From contig JANBPT010000874.1 of the NCBI GenBank assembly GCA_027575765.1, positions 1 through 20,278 on the forward strand: a DNA stretch of 20,278 nt, written 5' to 3'. This document shows positions 9,283-20,230 of this stretch, piece after piece (the stretch's first letter is position 1; each line of letters begins with the position of its first letter). The notes under the pieces were generated by a model that saw nothing but the letters and a program-made list of their open reading frames with translations, made no database searches and was not told where the DNA came from. The translations under genes and the position numbers were made by a program. Source of the stretch: Tieghemiomyces parasiticus (Eukaryota; Kickxellomycota; Dimargaritomycetes; Dimargaritales; Dimargaritaceae).

Positions 9283-9289
9283 ATATATA
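9283..9289 (-). promoter_or_regulatory. TATA box of the SUN-domain gene
   Basis: The minus strand reads CTATATATTC around this position, about 125 nt upstream of the ATG at 9158. This implies transcription starting near 9255 and a leader of roughly 100 nt. It argues against using the 163 open codons further upstream. Motif and spacing only. Confidence 0.5.
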
Positions 9290-9741
9290 GGTGCTGCTCA
9301 GGCTTCGCACCATTGGCAGGGATAAGTGGACGCGAAGAGGATGAGGTAGCATATGGGCAAGGGAAGTAGGAAAGGCATGAGCCTAAAGAGTCGCGTATAT
9401 GGAGGGGCTGGCCTACATAAAAAAGAGGTAAACAAATTCCCCAGTCCAACCGGGTGGAAGCCACTGGATTGGCCAACAACAAGCCCTGGGTCGTTGTTCC
9501 GCACGAATCAAGGGTCAACGCTGCGGTATAGCGGACCGCTGTTCGTAATATTATCATTTGCCTACTACCCGCTATGAGCTTACATGTCAGGGGCGGTGCC
9601 GGAAAGGCAAAAGACGCAGGCCCACTGTAGAAAGTCCACTGGTGCACATTACGTTACCAGGCATGCCTATATGACCGCCCGGGATCGGGGTTGGAAGTAG
9701 GAAGTTGCGGCATCTCAAAGGTGGCCGGACGAAGAGGGCAT

Positions 9742-9747
9742 AAAAAA
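9742..9747 (-). terminator. Pol III T6 terminator of the tRNA-Asp gene
   Basis: On the minus strand, six consecutive T lie about 39 nt past the discriminator base of the tRNA. This is the first run of four or more T downstream of the tRNA. The resulting trailer would contain a perfect AGCTTT/AAAGCT inverted repeat (9767-9779). Confidence 0.55.
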
Positions 9748-9786
9748 GTTTGTTGGCGCTCCATTGAGCTTTCAAAGCTAAATTTT

Positions 9787-9858
9787 CTCTCCGGCGGGGA
9801 ATTGAACCCCGGTCTCCTGCGTGACAGGCAGGGATACTTACCACTATACTACCGAAGA
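9787..9858 (-). tRNA. tRNA-Asp (anticodon GTC)
   Basis: A 72-nt cloverleaf on the minus strand without an intron. The acceptor stem TCTTCGG pairs with CCGGAGA through one T-G wobble, with discriminator G. The anticodon arm is CCTGC-CTGTCAC-GCAGG, giving GTC (Asp). The T arm is CGGGG-TTCAATT-CCCCG. Box A (TAGTATAGTGG) and box B (GGTTCAATTCC) Pol III promoters are intact. The body closely matches eukaryotic cytosolic tRNA-Asp. CCA is not encoded, as expected for a nuclear gene. It lies upstream of the SUN gene on the same strand. Confidence 0.96.
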
Positions 9859-10301
9859 CGTCATAATCTCGGTTTATCAGCGCCTTATTGGAGTTTGTTC
9901 CTGAATCGTCACCAATGACTCACGATGTTCGCAGCATACCTGTGACCGCCGAGTTAAATAAACTCCGATTCCGGGTTACCCTATAGTTAAAGAAAATTTC
10001 GGATACAACTTAAGCTCGATTGATTTTTTCATGGTATCATACTATAGTTTTTTATCATCTTGTTCTTGTGCCGGCAACCTTTATCACCCGGTCGCCTGTG
10101 GTACCCGGAAGAGGCGCGAAGCCTCTTAAATACCTCCTGCATCGACCCACACCCCTCCCGCACCGAGATACCCGCCCATACGCCTAGAATCCACCTCTCT
10201 CCTCCGATTGACTCACTAAGAACACTTGCAAGGCCCACCACGGGGGACTTCTCAAGGGTGCCCGCACGTACCACGAATGCGCCGCCAACGACTATCCGGC
10301 T

Positions 10302-10310
10302 TATAAAAAA
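10302..10310 (+). promoter_or_regulatory. Candidate TATA box with no gene assigned
   Basis: TATAAAAAA follows a C-rich tract and is followed by T/C-rich sequence. The first ATG, at 10416, opens only 26 codons (10416-10496) ending in a Lys-rich stretch encoded by the A11 run. It is 1.3 kb from the HEATR5 start, so it would serve either a very long leader or a separate transcript. Match only. Confidence 0.25.
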
Positions 10311-10572
10311 TACACCACGCCACTTGCGAATTCAACGTCACTACTATCCCTCTACATTTGCTTTTCTTATTAACCTGTAGTTTACTCTTCAGCACCACGT
10401 CTACTACACTTACAGATGGGTGCAATATCCAATGGGTCAGGCAGGTTGGTAGTTGGTGTTGCTAAAAAAAAAAAGGATGCTGTGAATAGAGAGTAAGGAA
10501 AACGGAATGAAAGATATGGATGGCAAGTTAGAAGGCCAGGTAGGGGTGTCTATCTTAACCAATTGGAGTTAA

Positions 10573-10728
10573 GGCAATGGCAGGGGGGCGCACTAAGGCG
10601 TGGGGTTGGTGCAAGGCAATGGTTCTGGAAGTAAAATAGTGGAGGCATTTCTGCAGGCCACAATGCGCCTCTAAGCAACCCAAGGAGGCTGACACTAATG
10701 GTTTCCAACCCAGTCTACCTGGCAATGG
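10573..10728 (+). repeat. Three copies of GGCAATGG
   Basis: The octamer GGCAATGG occurs at 10573-10580, 10615-10622 and 10721-10728, the first two extended as AAGGCAATGG. The spacing is irregular (42 and 106 nt). Function unknown. Confidence 0.45.
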
Positions 10729-11606
10729 TTGGGAGCTAAGATGTTAATTCATATTTAATTACTCCTGCTGCCACTTTGTTTGAACAATCATATTGTAGAT
10801 GGAAACCTAGAAGATGAAGTGTATTGGGGGGGTGACTAGCATGATAAACTGAGCCCACTGGTATAGCAGCAGAAGTGAGGGACTGGTAAAGGGGAACTTA
10901 CGAGGCCATGAGTGCTTTATTTATCGGGTGGCATAAGGAAAAGTTAAGTATATAGACACCTTTAAGGGTATAATTCCCCGTTCTGGTCGGGAGGGCCACC
11001 CCCATCTCTCCCTCGGTAGTGTTTTAGGCGCCAGGTGGGCCTTGCAAAGTCAACTAACAATAAAGATGTGCTTGTCTGTATCAAAACTAAAATCAGGGAA
11101 GCTGTCCTGAGAGGCCAACAAGGAAGCCCAATAAACTAATTTGAATTCGAGTGGGTTATATCACAACAGGTGGGATAGGGTCTAATAGTCCTTCGCTTGC
11201 GCTGCTTCGCCGGCGGGCTCAGTCACCTCTGCCACAGACCCGCCTCAAGTGATCACACTCCGCCCGATTCAATTGGTCAGTCGTCCAGGGTCACCACCTT
11301 TAGGCGGTCTCTCCCGCCATACGGTTCACGATCCGCTTACCTTGCCCTTCAGAGATCCCCTTTCGTCTTCGTCTTTGGCGACCGTGCAACCCGACCTGGA
11401 ATCATCTACTACTTCGTGGCACTAGAAGCCAGCCTATGCGTGGGTTAAGTTGTTCGGCACCAATGCACTTTCCTGCCCACCATTCCTAGTCATTAGATAC
11501 CCATCTCTGTGGGGCCATCTCTATTAATTTAGTCCACCTCTTCGCTGGTTATCTGCGCATCGCACCTCGCTGCCAACGTCCCTAGCGGCACTTCTGCATC
11601 CTTGCC

Positions 11607-14600
11607 ATGGCGCCGAATATCCTCGCCTTCGATGACCACAAACTCCAGAGCGTGCCATCTACGGCAGAAAAGGAGCAGTTCATCTTCCAGTGGCTGTCCG
11701 ACGCCGAGAGCCACCTCCACACCCTTAACCAGGTAGGTACATCCATTGTGGACTTGGTGAGGTTAGATACAGGAACAGTACCGAGTACCCCAAAATCCCT
11801 ACTCCAAGCGCCCGTCTAACCGTCAGACCCTTCCGTATATTCCCCGTTGTATGTAATCCGTGTTGCTCTTCCACCGCCATCGCCGTACTTCAGGATGCCC
11901 TTAAAGCTATCCAGCCGCAGTTTGAGGTGGACCTGGTCCGTCTCATTACGTACCCGTCTGTCCGACCCTCTAAACCCGTGCGGGACCTGGTCGCCCGGTG
12001 CTACGTCCACCTCTACCTGACAGGCGAGACCAGGACCCTCCTTGATACGATGCAGCGCCTGCGGTCCCTCATCTTAGCCAAACAAGGCTCCGGGGAACCG
12101 CGGGAGACCAAAATGGCCGCCCTCCACATCCTCGGACGCTTGTTCGCCGCCTTAGGCGACCGAATCTTGAGCCAATTCACCGACTGCGCCTTGCTCGCCC
12201 TCCGCTTTGTCCGCTCCAGCGACTCATTACCACTACGCCTCGTGGCCATGGCGGCCCTGTGCGACATGCTCCATGGCGCCGGCCGAATTGCCACCGATCA
12301 GACCGCCCGGGAACTGGCCAAGGCCCTGCGGGCCACGCTGGCCGAAAAGCCCACCTGTATCATGATGGCGGCTGCCACGGCCACCGCCGCTCTGGTCCAG
12401 CATACGCCATACATTCAGCACCTGACCCCCGCTGACCTTGATAATTTTGTACAGAGCCAAATGCGCCTGCTCGACACCCCCGTCCCGGTGCTCCGCCACG
12501 CTGTAGCCGACCTTCTTGCGGCCACCTTGGGCGCCCTCTACCGCCATCGCGCATTGGAAGACGTCGAAGGTATCGCAGCGGTGGCCGCCGCCGCCTCCCG
12601 CGCCCACGGGGAACCCGGCGTACCCACCGGGCCTCCCGTCAGTCGCCGTATGACCCGGTCCATGTCCTCTTCCTCCGCGGTGGGCGTTTCACCCCCCATC
12701 ACGGGCACCGACTCCGTCAGCATGCCCCGCACCGTCTCCACCACCGCGTCGGGATTCCGCCAGCGTCTGTCTCGAACCACCACACCCCTATTCTATTCAG
12801 TGGCGGACATACTTCGCTACCTCTCGGCTGCGTTCAACCGACCTGCCGCCTCCCGGTCATTTCGAGCGGGCATTACCGCTGCCTACCGCCGACTTTTGAC
12901 CGCGTGGGGCACCGACCTGGTCGAGCAGCACCTCCCGGCCATCCTGCGCCATGTGCTCGTGGACCTGGCTGGCGGGGTCCAGGGCCAGGTGACGGCTCGC
13001 GCCGAACGGGTGGCCCTTCGGGTCCTTATCACCGACCTTTTGCGTCGGGGCGTGGTGGGTGACTTGCTGAGCGACCGGGGCCGACTCGCCGCCGCCCGTG
13101 AGATCCTGACCCAGTGGGTCAAGCTTCCCTCCCAGCTACCATTTCCGGCCCCCGCTGGTCGGTCCACGGCGTCAACCGCCGGCGCCGCTGATGCCACTGC
13201 GGCCCGCGAACTGGCCCTCCTCTGTGCCTTACACACCCTGGCCGGCCTCCTCGCTCGGTTGGGTAATGACGCTGCCCAAATCCAGGAGGGTATGACAGGC
13301 TCTCTGCTCACCCTCCTATCCTATCCTAAGCACGCCGTTCAGACCGCGGCCGCCCTGTGCCTTCGCGAGTTTGCTGCGGCCGTTCCCACCCGACTCCCTC
13401 GCCTGCTGGCACGCCTGGTCCACCTGCTGCAGAAGGACGTGGCTAACATCACCAACACTGGCATTTCGGTGGGCGTTTTAAAGCGCTGCCAGGGTTACGC
13501 CCTCGGGTTAGCCGCAGCAGTGACCGTGGTGGGCCGTCGGCCACTCTACGTCGCCCACGACTTGCTTCAGTGGGTAGCCGCCCTCGCCCACCAGCTACTT
13601 CGCTCCACGCTGACCACCCCTGGCCACGTCCCATCACGGCTGCCTGTGGGGGGGACCCCGCTCCCTCCCACCAACACTCACCCCGCGCCCGCCGACCGCC
13701 GCGTGGCTAACGCTCAGCTGCGGATGGGTTGGACGCTAGTGGCCGCCCTCCTAACCCTGGGGCCCGACGTGGCCCAGCTGCACCTAGCCGCTTGGTTCAC
13801 CTTCTGGTCCCAGGCACTCCCGGACGAGGAGGTTCCGGGCGTGGCGGCTGCACCTTTGACGGACCATGAGCTGCTGCACCGCTACCAGACTCGCGAGGCT
13901 GCCCTGGCGGCCCTCTACAATCTCTTGGCGTTTAACCAACAGCTCGTCGACTCGGCCGACACGGCCCGCCGCGCGCTGGGACTGCTCCGTGCCACTCTCA
14001 CCTTCTTGGAACGCTACCCACTGGTGAATGGGTCGGCGCTACTGTCCTCAGCGCCGGCAGGCTCATCGGCCACCTCATCATCATCAGCCACAGCCGCCAC
14101 AACCGCCGCCGCCGCTGGTCTACCCAGTACTGCCGGCCTCCTCGAATCCCACTTCGCGTGCCGCCGTCGCCTCATGGCCTGTTTTGCGCGATTACTCCCG
14201 CACGCTCCGTGCGAATCGCTCTATCCGGCCCTGTTCCGCTGCGCCCAGGATTTGGTCACCAACCCGGAGCCGGCCTTCGCGGGAATGGGTGATTTTCTCT
14301 ACGCCCGGGCCGAGGGTTCCAGCGAGGGCTTCACGGGCACCTACCTAGCCCACGTGACCTCACCGGCTTTCGGGTCCTCGGCCAGCCGCTGGGGCCACGA
14401 GGTCAGTATCGGTCTATCGAGTTTGCTGGGCAGGCTCCTACATGAGCCGCAGCATCGCCGTTCCGGGTTCGCCCTCACTGAACATTTGTTCAACGCCGAT
14501 GATCGCGATGACCTGGACCATGGCTTTTATGGGGTACCTGAGTATGACATAAACAGCCTACTGGCCCCGCCAGCGGGGTGGACGACGGGCCGCACGGGGT

Positions 14601-17600
14601 CGGAGTCACTCGCGCACGACGGGTCCCTCGTGGTCGGGTCTGGCCCGCCCGTAATGACGGGCATGGCTGGGGTTGGCGATGCCGGAGAAACTGGAAACGG
14701 CTTTTCTGACGACGAGGCCGGCGAGGAAGAGGAAGAGGCTGCGGCTGGCGACGACGATTTAGGCGAGGACGGAGATGACGACGGCGAGGCCGGGAACCTC
14801 GACATGGCCGACCAACCCGCCGTCCTCGCCGTCCACCCGACCGTTACCTCGCTCCCGCACGCCACCACGGTGGCGCCCTACACCGCGGCCATTGACGCAG
14901 CCGTGGAATTGTTCGGCACGCTTTTCAATCATACTACAGAGGCCGCACAGACCACCCTGCTCCGCGACCTCCTCGCGGCCCAAACCTATGCGGGCTATGA
15001 CCGCCACCCAGACCGCCGGTACGCCGTCCTGGTGAATGGCGTCCTGGCCCTCTTTTATGCACTCCGCGGCGGCCAGTACGGGACGGCTCGGGCTGACCCG
15101 CCGGCTCTGGCCAGCCGCGTGGTCATCCTCATGTACGAGGTCCTGCGCGCCCCATTACTCCACTCCGACGTCCGCCTCCGCATCGCTGCGGGCGAGACCC
15201 TGGGCCTCTTGGCCCAGCGTGCTGGTGCCAAGTTCATCTCCCATACCGTCAACCAGCTCACCATGCAGGCCATCCACAATCGTGACCCCTTCGCCCGGGC
15301 CGGCGTCGCCCTTGGGCTGGGAAGCATCTATAGCCATGCCGGGAGCATGACGGCCAGTGTGCACCTAAAATCTGTCGTCGTTCTCCTCCATTCGCTAGCC
15401 CGGGACGCCCACCCGGTTGTGCATCGGTGGGGCCTTCACGCTCTCGGGATGACCATCGACGCCGCCGGCCTCATGTTCGTGCCATACGTGTCCATCACGG
15501 TGGTCCTGCTCACCAAACTGGCAGCCAGCGAGAGCCATGCTCACCCGCTCACCGCTGAACCCACCGCCCTAGCTAACGACCTGCCCGCCAGCAGTGCCCT
15601 GCGTAGCCTGGGACAAGTCTTGCATGCCGTCCTTGGTGCCTACGGGCCTGAACTCCCGCTTGACGACGGACTGCGTCGCGCCTGCCTGGCCCTCCTGCGC
15701 GAATTGCGTGGGCCCTACCCGGCCGAGTATGTGCGCTGCTGCCAGCAGGTCCTCATGTTCGCACCCCGTGAACTGACCACCGGCCCCCTCCTGCGCGATT
15801 TGCGTGCGGCACTCGTAACCCCGGACCCGGAGGCCCGCACGGCCGGCGCGGCGGGTCTCCTCCAGCTCGTCAAGCGCGATGCGTCCGAAGTTCTACACTC
15901 CGGAGGCCGGGAGGCCGGCCTGCCCACGCTATTCGCTCTCTACGACGCTTACCCAAACCTGCCCGACCTGGGCCGCGCCATCCGCGGGCTCTTGGACCAG
16001 GCCGTCACCGAACCTGACGCTGCCGCCCGACTCGGCCCACTCATTCGTACCCTTCGGACCATCGTCACCCGGCACCCCGGTGGTGGCGCCGAAGCTGCCA
16101 GGAATGATGGGCCCGCCACCGGCGCGGACGATCATGACGAAGAGGATGCCTCCTTTGTCGGGTCTGGCGCAACCGAAGGAGGTTCGGCCGGTGTAACAGC
16201 CACGGGGATCACGCTCCCACCCGCCTTTACCGCTGCCACACGGGCTTTCGCCCTTGGCTGCCTTCGCTACCTACTTCTACGTTACGCCCGGCAGATGCCT
16301 GCCCGCGGCTTCGATCCTGATTTCCGCCCGCTACCCCCGGCCTGGTCCGCTCTGAGCGCTGGCGGGGGTGGAGGCGTGGCCGAATTGGTCCGGGTGGCCT
16401 TTATTGCGGCATCGGGGTCCCACATTCGTCTGCAGCGCGAGGGCCTGGCCCTTCTCTATGTCCTCCTACGCGAGTTTGCTGGGTATGCCGACCCGGATTT
16501 TACTTCGGTGTCCCTGCTCGACCAGTACCAGGCTCAGATCACCGCAGCTTTCGCCCCGCTGTTAGCTATGGCCGGGAACCCCTCCCCGGCCGCCACCACC
16601 TTCCCTCCGTCCGTCCTCCTCATGGCCGTCCGTTTAGGCGTGGCGTTCGCTGTGAGTGGGGTCACCCGTGACGCAGCCCCACTCCGCCGCCTCCTGCGCC
16701 CCCTAGCGCAACCGCTCCACCTTGATGAGCCGGTGGACTTTGACGCAGCGGCCTCCCAAACTAGTTTTGCTACAGACGAGCTGGGTGCCCCGCGGCCCCC
16801 AGCCGGCGACCCGGCGTCGGCCCTCGCCCGCGAGCGCGCAATCTCGTTCCGCCCGAGCCCCACTGAGGCGGCCGTTACTGAGGCCCTGGCCCCGCACACC
16901 GCGGCCCTCCTCCGCCTTCGTCTGCTCCGAGCCTGGGCCGACTTGTACCGAGCCTCCCGCGTGCGCCCCTACCTCCGCCCGCTCGTCGAACCTCAGCTGG
17001 GCCTACTCTGTCCGCTGTGGCTAGATGCCCTGACCGACGCCGTCTTAATCCCGCTCGATGCTGACCTCTTTACGAGGTCCGCCACCACCGCCTGGGCCAG
17101 TGCCTCGTCTATCGTCACCGTTACTGATGGTACCCGGTCGGAACCACCCTCCCCTGTGGAGACTACCGAACCTGCTCTGGCCCGGGTACGTTCTCAGGCC
17201 GTGTTTCCCACGGACTCCTTTGCAGGTGGCGACGGGGAGGGCAGCTGTAGTGGCGAGGTGGATCCCGCCGATTTGGCCAAGACAGCCGCGGGTCGCAGTC
17301 TCGGCTTAGACGCCTCGGCTGTGGCGGCCGTGCGTACTCTGCTCGCCGGCCATCTCGGTCGCGAGTGGGTGCCTATCGTGGACGCTTTCGGGGCCCTCTT
17401 GGGCCGCGGCGCCCCTGACGCCCTGGCCACGCTGTACACATTCAACCAGCGCACAGCCGGCGGGCTCACCGCCTCATCATCCGCCCCCTTTCCACGCGGC
17501 GAGTATCTCGTGTATGGGTTATGCGTGCGGTACCTCTATACCGCACCCAAGACTCGCGCCCACGCCGCCGCGGTCCGCGTTTGCCTCCGCACCCTGCGCC

Positions 17601-19243
17601 GGGTTCTGCAGTCTCCTACCCCTGGACCCGACGCGACCACCCCACTGCCGGTGGACCCGACCCTCTGGCCGCTGGCCATGCCCGACGCGCATCACAGACC
17701 CTTCGCCCTTGTCGCCCTGGACGACCCGACCGTCTTTTCCGAGATGTGGTGTGTTCTCGACCGTCTAGTGCAGCTCGAAGCCCCCGGCGTGCGCCGCGGT
17801 ATCGTGCGACTGGCTACCTCCGTGGTGTCCCTCCTCCAGTCCAATCTACTTTACCGTGACGTCCTGGCTGACCCGGCCGACGAGCCCACATTCTGTCACA
17901 TTCGCGACCTTCCGGCGTCGTCTCGACTCTGGCAGGTCCTGGCTTTGCTACTGAGCGTCTACAAACACACCCGTCCAGCCCTCCGCTCTGTGCCCGCCAC
18001 CACCGAACACAGTGAGACCCCCGCTGTGCGCGTGGTGTGCGGCAGTGTCGACGCCCTCGTTCATCTCCTTCAGGCCTGTCCGCTCCTGCCGCCCACCCTT
18101 CAGGCCGAGATTGCGGCCATGACCCTCCACTTGCTCACCCAGCTGGCCGTCGACACTCCACTGGCTGGTCGCAACGCCGGGGCTGTCTTACGCTCTCTCC
18201 GGGCTTGGTTGTCGATCGACTACACCCGAGCCGCCGAGGCTGCGTCGCTCCCAGGCACCCTGCCGGGCGAATCGCTCGTAGCCGCCGTCGCTGAGGCCCT
18301 CGACACGGTGCTCACGCGATGCTGTGTTGTTCCCGCTGAGCCACTCTACCGTGACCAGCTCCGCGCGTCGCTCGGGTTCTCCTTCGCCGCCCTCCTGGTG
18401 AGTTCGCTTCGCGGCTGTACCATCCCGGCCGATCTCGTCCTGGGCTACCTCCACGACGTGGCCGCCGCTCTACGCTGCCCCCACTTCCGACTTGCCACCG
18501 GTGCCCTCCAGAGCGTCCGGCTTTTGTTCTTGCAAATTTCCGCCGCAGAGCCGGCCGACGCGGAAGCCGCTGCCACTGCCCGCCGGACCGCTGCCGCCGC
18601 TGCCTACGTTCTTGTCCCGGAACTTGTTGACCTTCTGGCTGAACTTCACGCGGTCCCCACGCGGTTCGACGCTGGAGTGGACGACTACGCACACGCCCGC
18701 ATACAGATGGCCCGCGCTGACGGCCTTGACCTGGGCGTCACCCCGGAGGTACTGAGCCGTCAGCTGCGCAACGAAACCCCGTTGAGTATCGCGCGCTCTG
18801 TATGCTGGTGCTTGGTACAGCTGGTCGACAACATCCCCGCCGACCAAGTTTCCACTCTGTTCAGTGTGGTCCTCCCCAGCCTCATTTTCGTCCTGCGCGA
18901 CGATACGACAACCTCTACCACTGCACCGCACGGCGATGTTGATCCCATCCGTCAGGGGTTCCACACCATCGCTCTGCAGCACCTTATCGGTCTAGCCAAG
19001 GCCTACTCTGACGCGTTCAAGGCGGTGATCCTAGCCCTCGAACCCGACGTCCAATCTAAATTGCAACGCGCCCTCCGCCAGGACGCCCTGCGTCACGCCC
19101 CTGGTGCGACCACCTCATCCGCAATGGGTGGCCCGAGCGGTGGACTGTTGAACGGCTCGGGCCTTAACTCCGTGCGCAGCAGTAGCGGCCTCACAGGGGG
19201 GCCAAAAATTCAACTCCGCACGAGCTTTAACTCGTTTGCGTGA
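11607..19243 (+). CDS. HEATR5/Laa1-like HEAT-repeat trafficking protein (two exons)
   Basis: Giant helical-repeat protein of the HEATR5 (animal p200) / Laa1 (yeast) family, which works with the AP-1 clathrin adaptor in trans-Golgi and endosome transport; about 2,491 residues. Exon 1 is 11607-11732, with ATG in a strong GCCATGG context. The intron 11733-11893 (CAG|GTAGGT...TTCAG|GAT) is phase 0 and joins exactly to the long frame that ends at 19243. The N-terminus (EKEQFIFQWLSDAE, then RDLVARCYVHLYLTG) and the block RDPFARAGVALGLGS at about residue 1172 follow HEATR5. The tail KIQLRTSFNSFA (about 2480-2491) is the family's typical end. Ala/Leu-rich helix pairs run through most of the length. 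Animal and yeast members are about 2,000-2,070 residues. The excess sits in low-complexity inserts: a Ser/Thr/Ala tract (about 760-787), a long acidic Asp/Glu/Gly linker (about 980-1011), and a shorter Gly/Asp/Glu insert encoded near 16081-16200. It lacks any catalytic domain or membrane segment. Confidence 0.92.
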
Positions 19244-20230
19244 AGTAGCACGCTGCATTCTATCTATCCTTAATAAGCGCACGCAACGTCGTACTTCGAG
19301 CCGTTTATATATATATAATCACTATTACTCTGCCGTGGTTCTTGATGGCCAACTCGGCCCGATTGCTCAACCTTATACCTATTCGATTCATTAAATCGCA
19401 TCCAATTACCAAAACCCAATTATCGCGTGGGATATTATGGCCCATTAGGGTTGCACGCCCACTCTCTAATTAAGGGACTGGCTATGTGGATCGGGTGTGG
19501 GTCTGAGCAGCAGGCCACAACAAACCGACGCCCGCCATGCTCAGGGCCAAAGCAATATGGCAACCGCCTCCCCTTTCGTCCGACCGCAAGCTTCCCAGTC
19601 TTAACCATGTTGCGCACCGGTCCGTGCCTACGTATGGCAAAGGTTGGGACGCGTCGACGGGGGACGGAGGGGGATATTTTTTTCCTTTCTTTCTAAATCA
19701 CAACGAGTGAGTCGCTAGTGCTTATACGCCACTACACCGGTATTGATTGCCCCTCCCACACAGCTCGACATTCGGCCATGGCCTGGCCATGTCGCTACCT
19801 CGCTTCCTTCCGCTCTACACTTGCCTGCCCGCCACGTTGGCCTACGCCCCACAATCCCGTCACCTCGTCGCCATCGAAACCCAACTTACGCGACCTGAGC
19901 GGCCCACGTCGGCGCCCGATAGATACGTCGTGCTGTTAGGCCCACCGCTTCGGTCGGTTTTAGTCTTACCGTTCCCAAGTGTTTTAGGGAACAATTGAGT
20001 ATCCTTTGCCCCTCGCTGCCGCTCCCGCACCGCGTATCTTGCCCGCCCTAACCCCTTCCATTAGAGGCGCGCATGCCCTTTGCTGATTATCTCCTCTTGC
20101 TACTCGACTATTTTCCAACTCTGCCGCGTCACGATCGTCCGCCATTCCTTACCATTCCAGTTATACTGATCTATACGCCCTCCACCCTACTGGTTCATCC
20201 CCTTGCCGCCATCACCTGACTTGTGCGCAC
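19244..20230. other. Intergenic region after the HEATR5-like gene
   Basis: No supportable complete gene. The first 80 nt are the presumed 3' UTR, with only a weak AATAAG (19272-19277). An alternating TA run lies at 19304-19318. From about 19670 the plus strand becomes C/T-rich, as expected of a promoter or leader for a plus-strand gene. A 69-codon open frame with ATG at 19789 (to 19998) has no recognisable similarity, and its codon bias is weaker than that of the HEATR5 gene; it could be a short protein, a first exon or chance. Confidence 0.45.
19304..19318. repeat. TA dinucleotide run
   Basis: A short uninterrupted TTTATATATATATAA run lies about 60 nt after the HEATR5 stop. It could act as an efficiency element for 3' end formation, as TA-rich elements do in yeasts. 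This is inferred from position only. Confidence 0.5.

Larger units (their letters stand above)
9859..11606. other. Long intergenic region without a recognisable gene
   Basis: About 1.75 kb between the tRNA and the HEATR5 start. At 9951-9965 a short hairpin (GAGTT-aaata-AACTC) lies just upstream of the tRNA. From 10060 to 10300 the sequence is C/A-rich and resembles promoter DNA, ending in a TATA-like element at 10302. From about 10380 to 11180 the sequence is AT-richer, has an A11 run (10464-10474), three GGCAATGG copies and a small inverted repeat (10554-10573), and no plausible coding frame. The last 400 nt are pyrimidine-rich and probably hold the HEATR5 promoter. I could not match any part to U1-U6, 5S, SRP or RNase P RNA. 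Confidence 0.5.

Noticed and set aside
9353..9577. 74-codon plus-strand frame upstream of the SUN gene
   Set aside because: It starts at an ATG, but the peptide has no similarity I recognise and lies opposite the SUN promoter; no other support.
10416..10496. 26-codon frame downstream of the TATA-like element
   Set aside because: Its Lys-rich end comes from a homopolymer A run and there is no family match; too short to call a gene.
9859..11606. Search for snRNA, 5S, SRP or RNase P RNA, CRISPR or transposon ends
   Set aside because: None of the conserved core motifs of these RNAs, no regular repeat-spacer pattern and no terminal inverted repeats or target duplications were visible by eye.
11733..11826. 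Shorter HEATR5 intron ending at CTAAC...GTCAG (11826)
   Set aside because: The branch-point-like motif is attractive, but reading from 11827 meets a stop after nine codons and misses the frame of the long exon.
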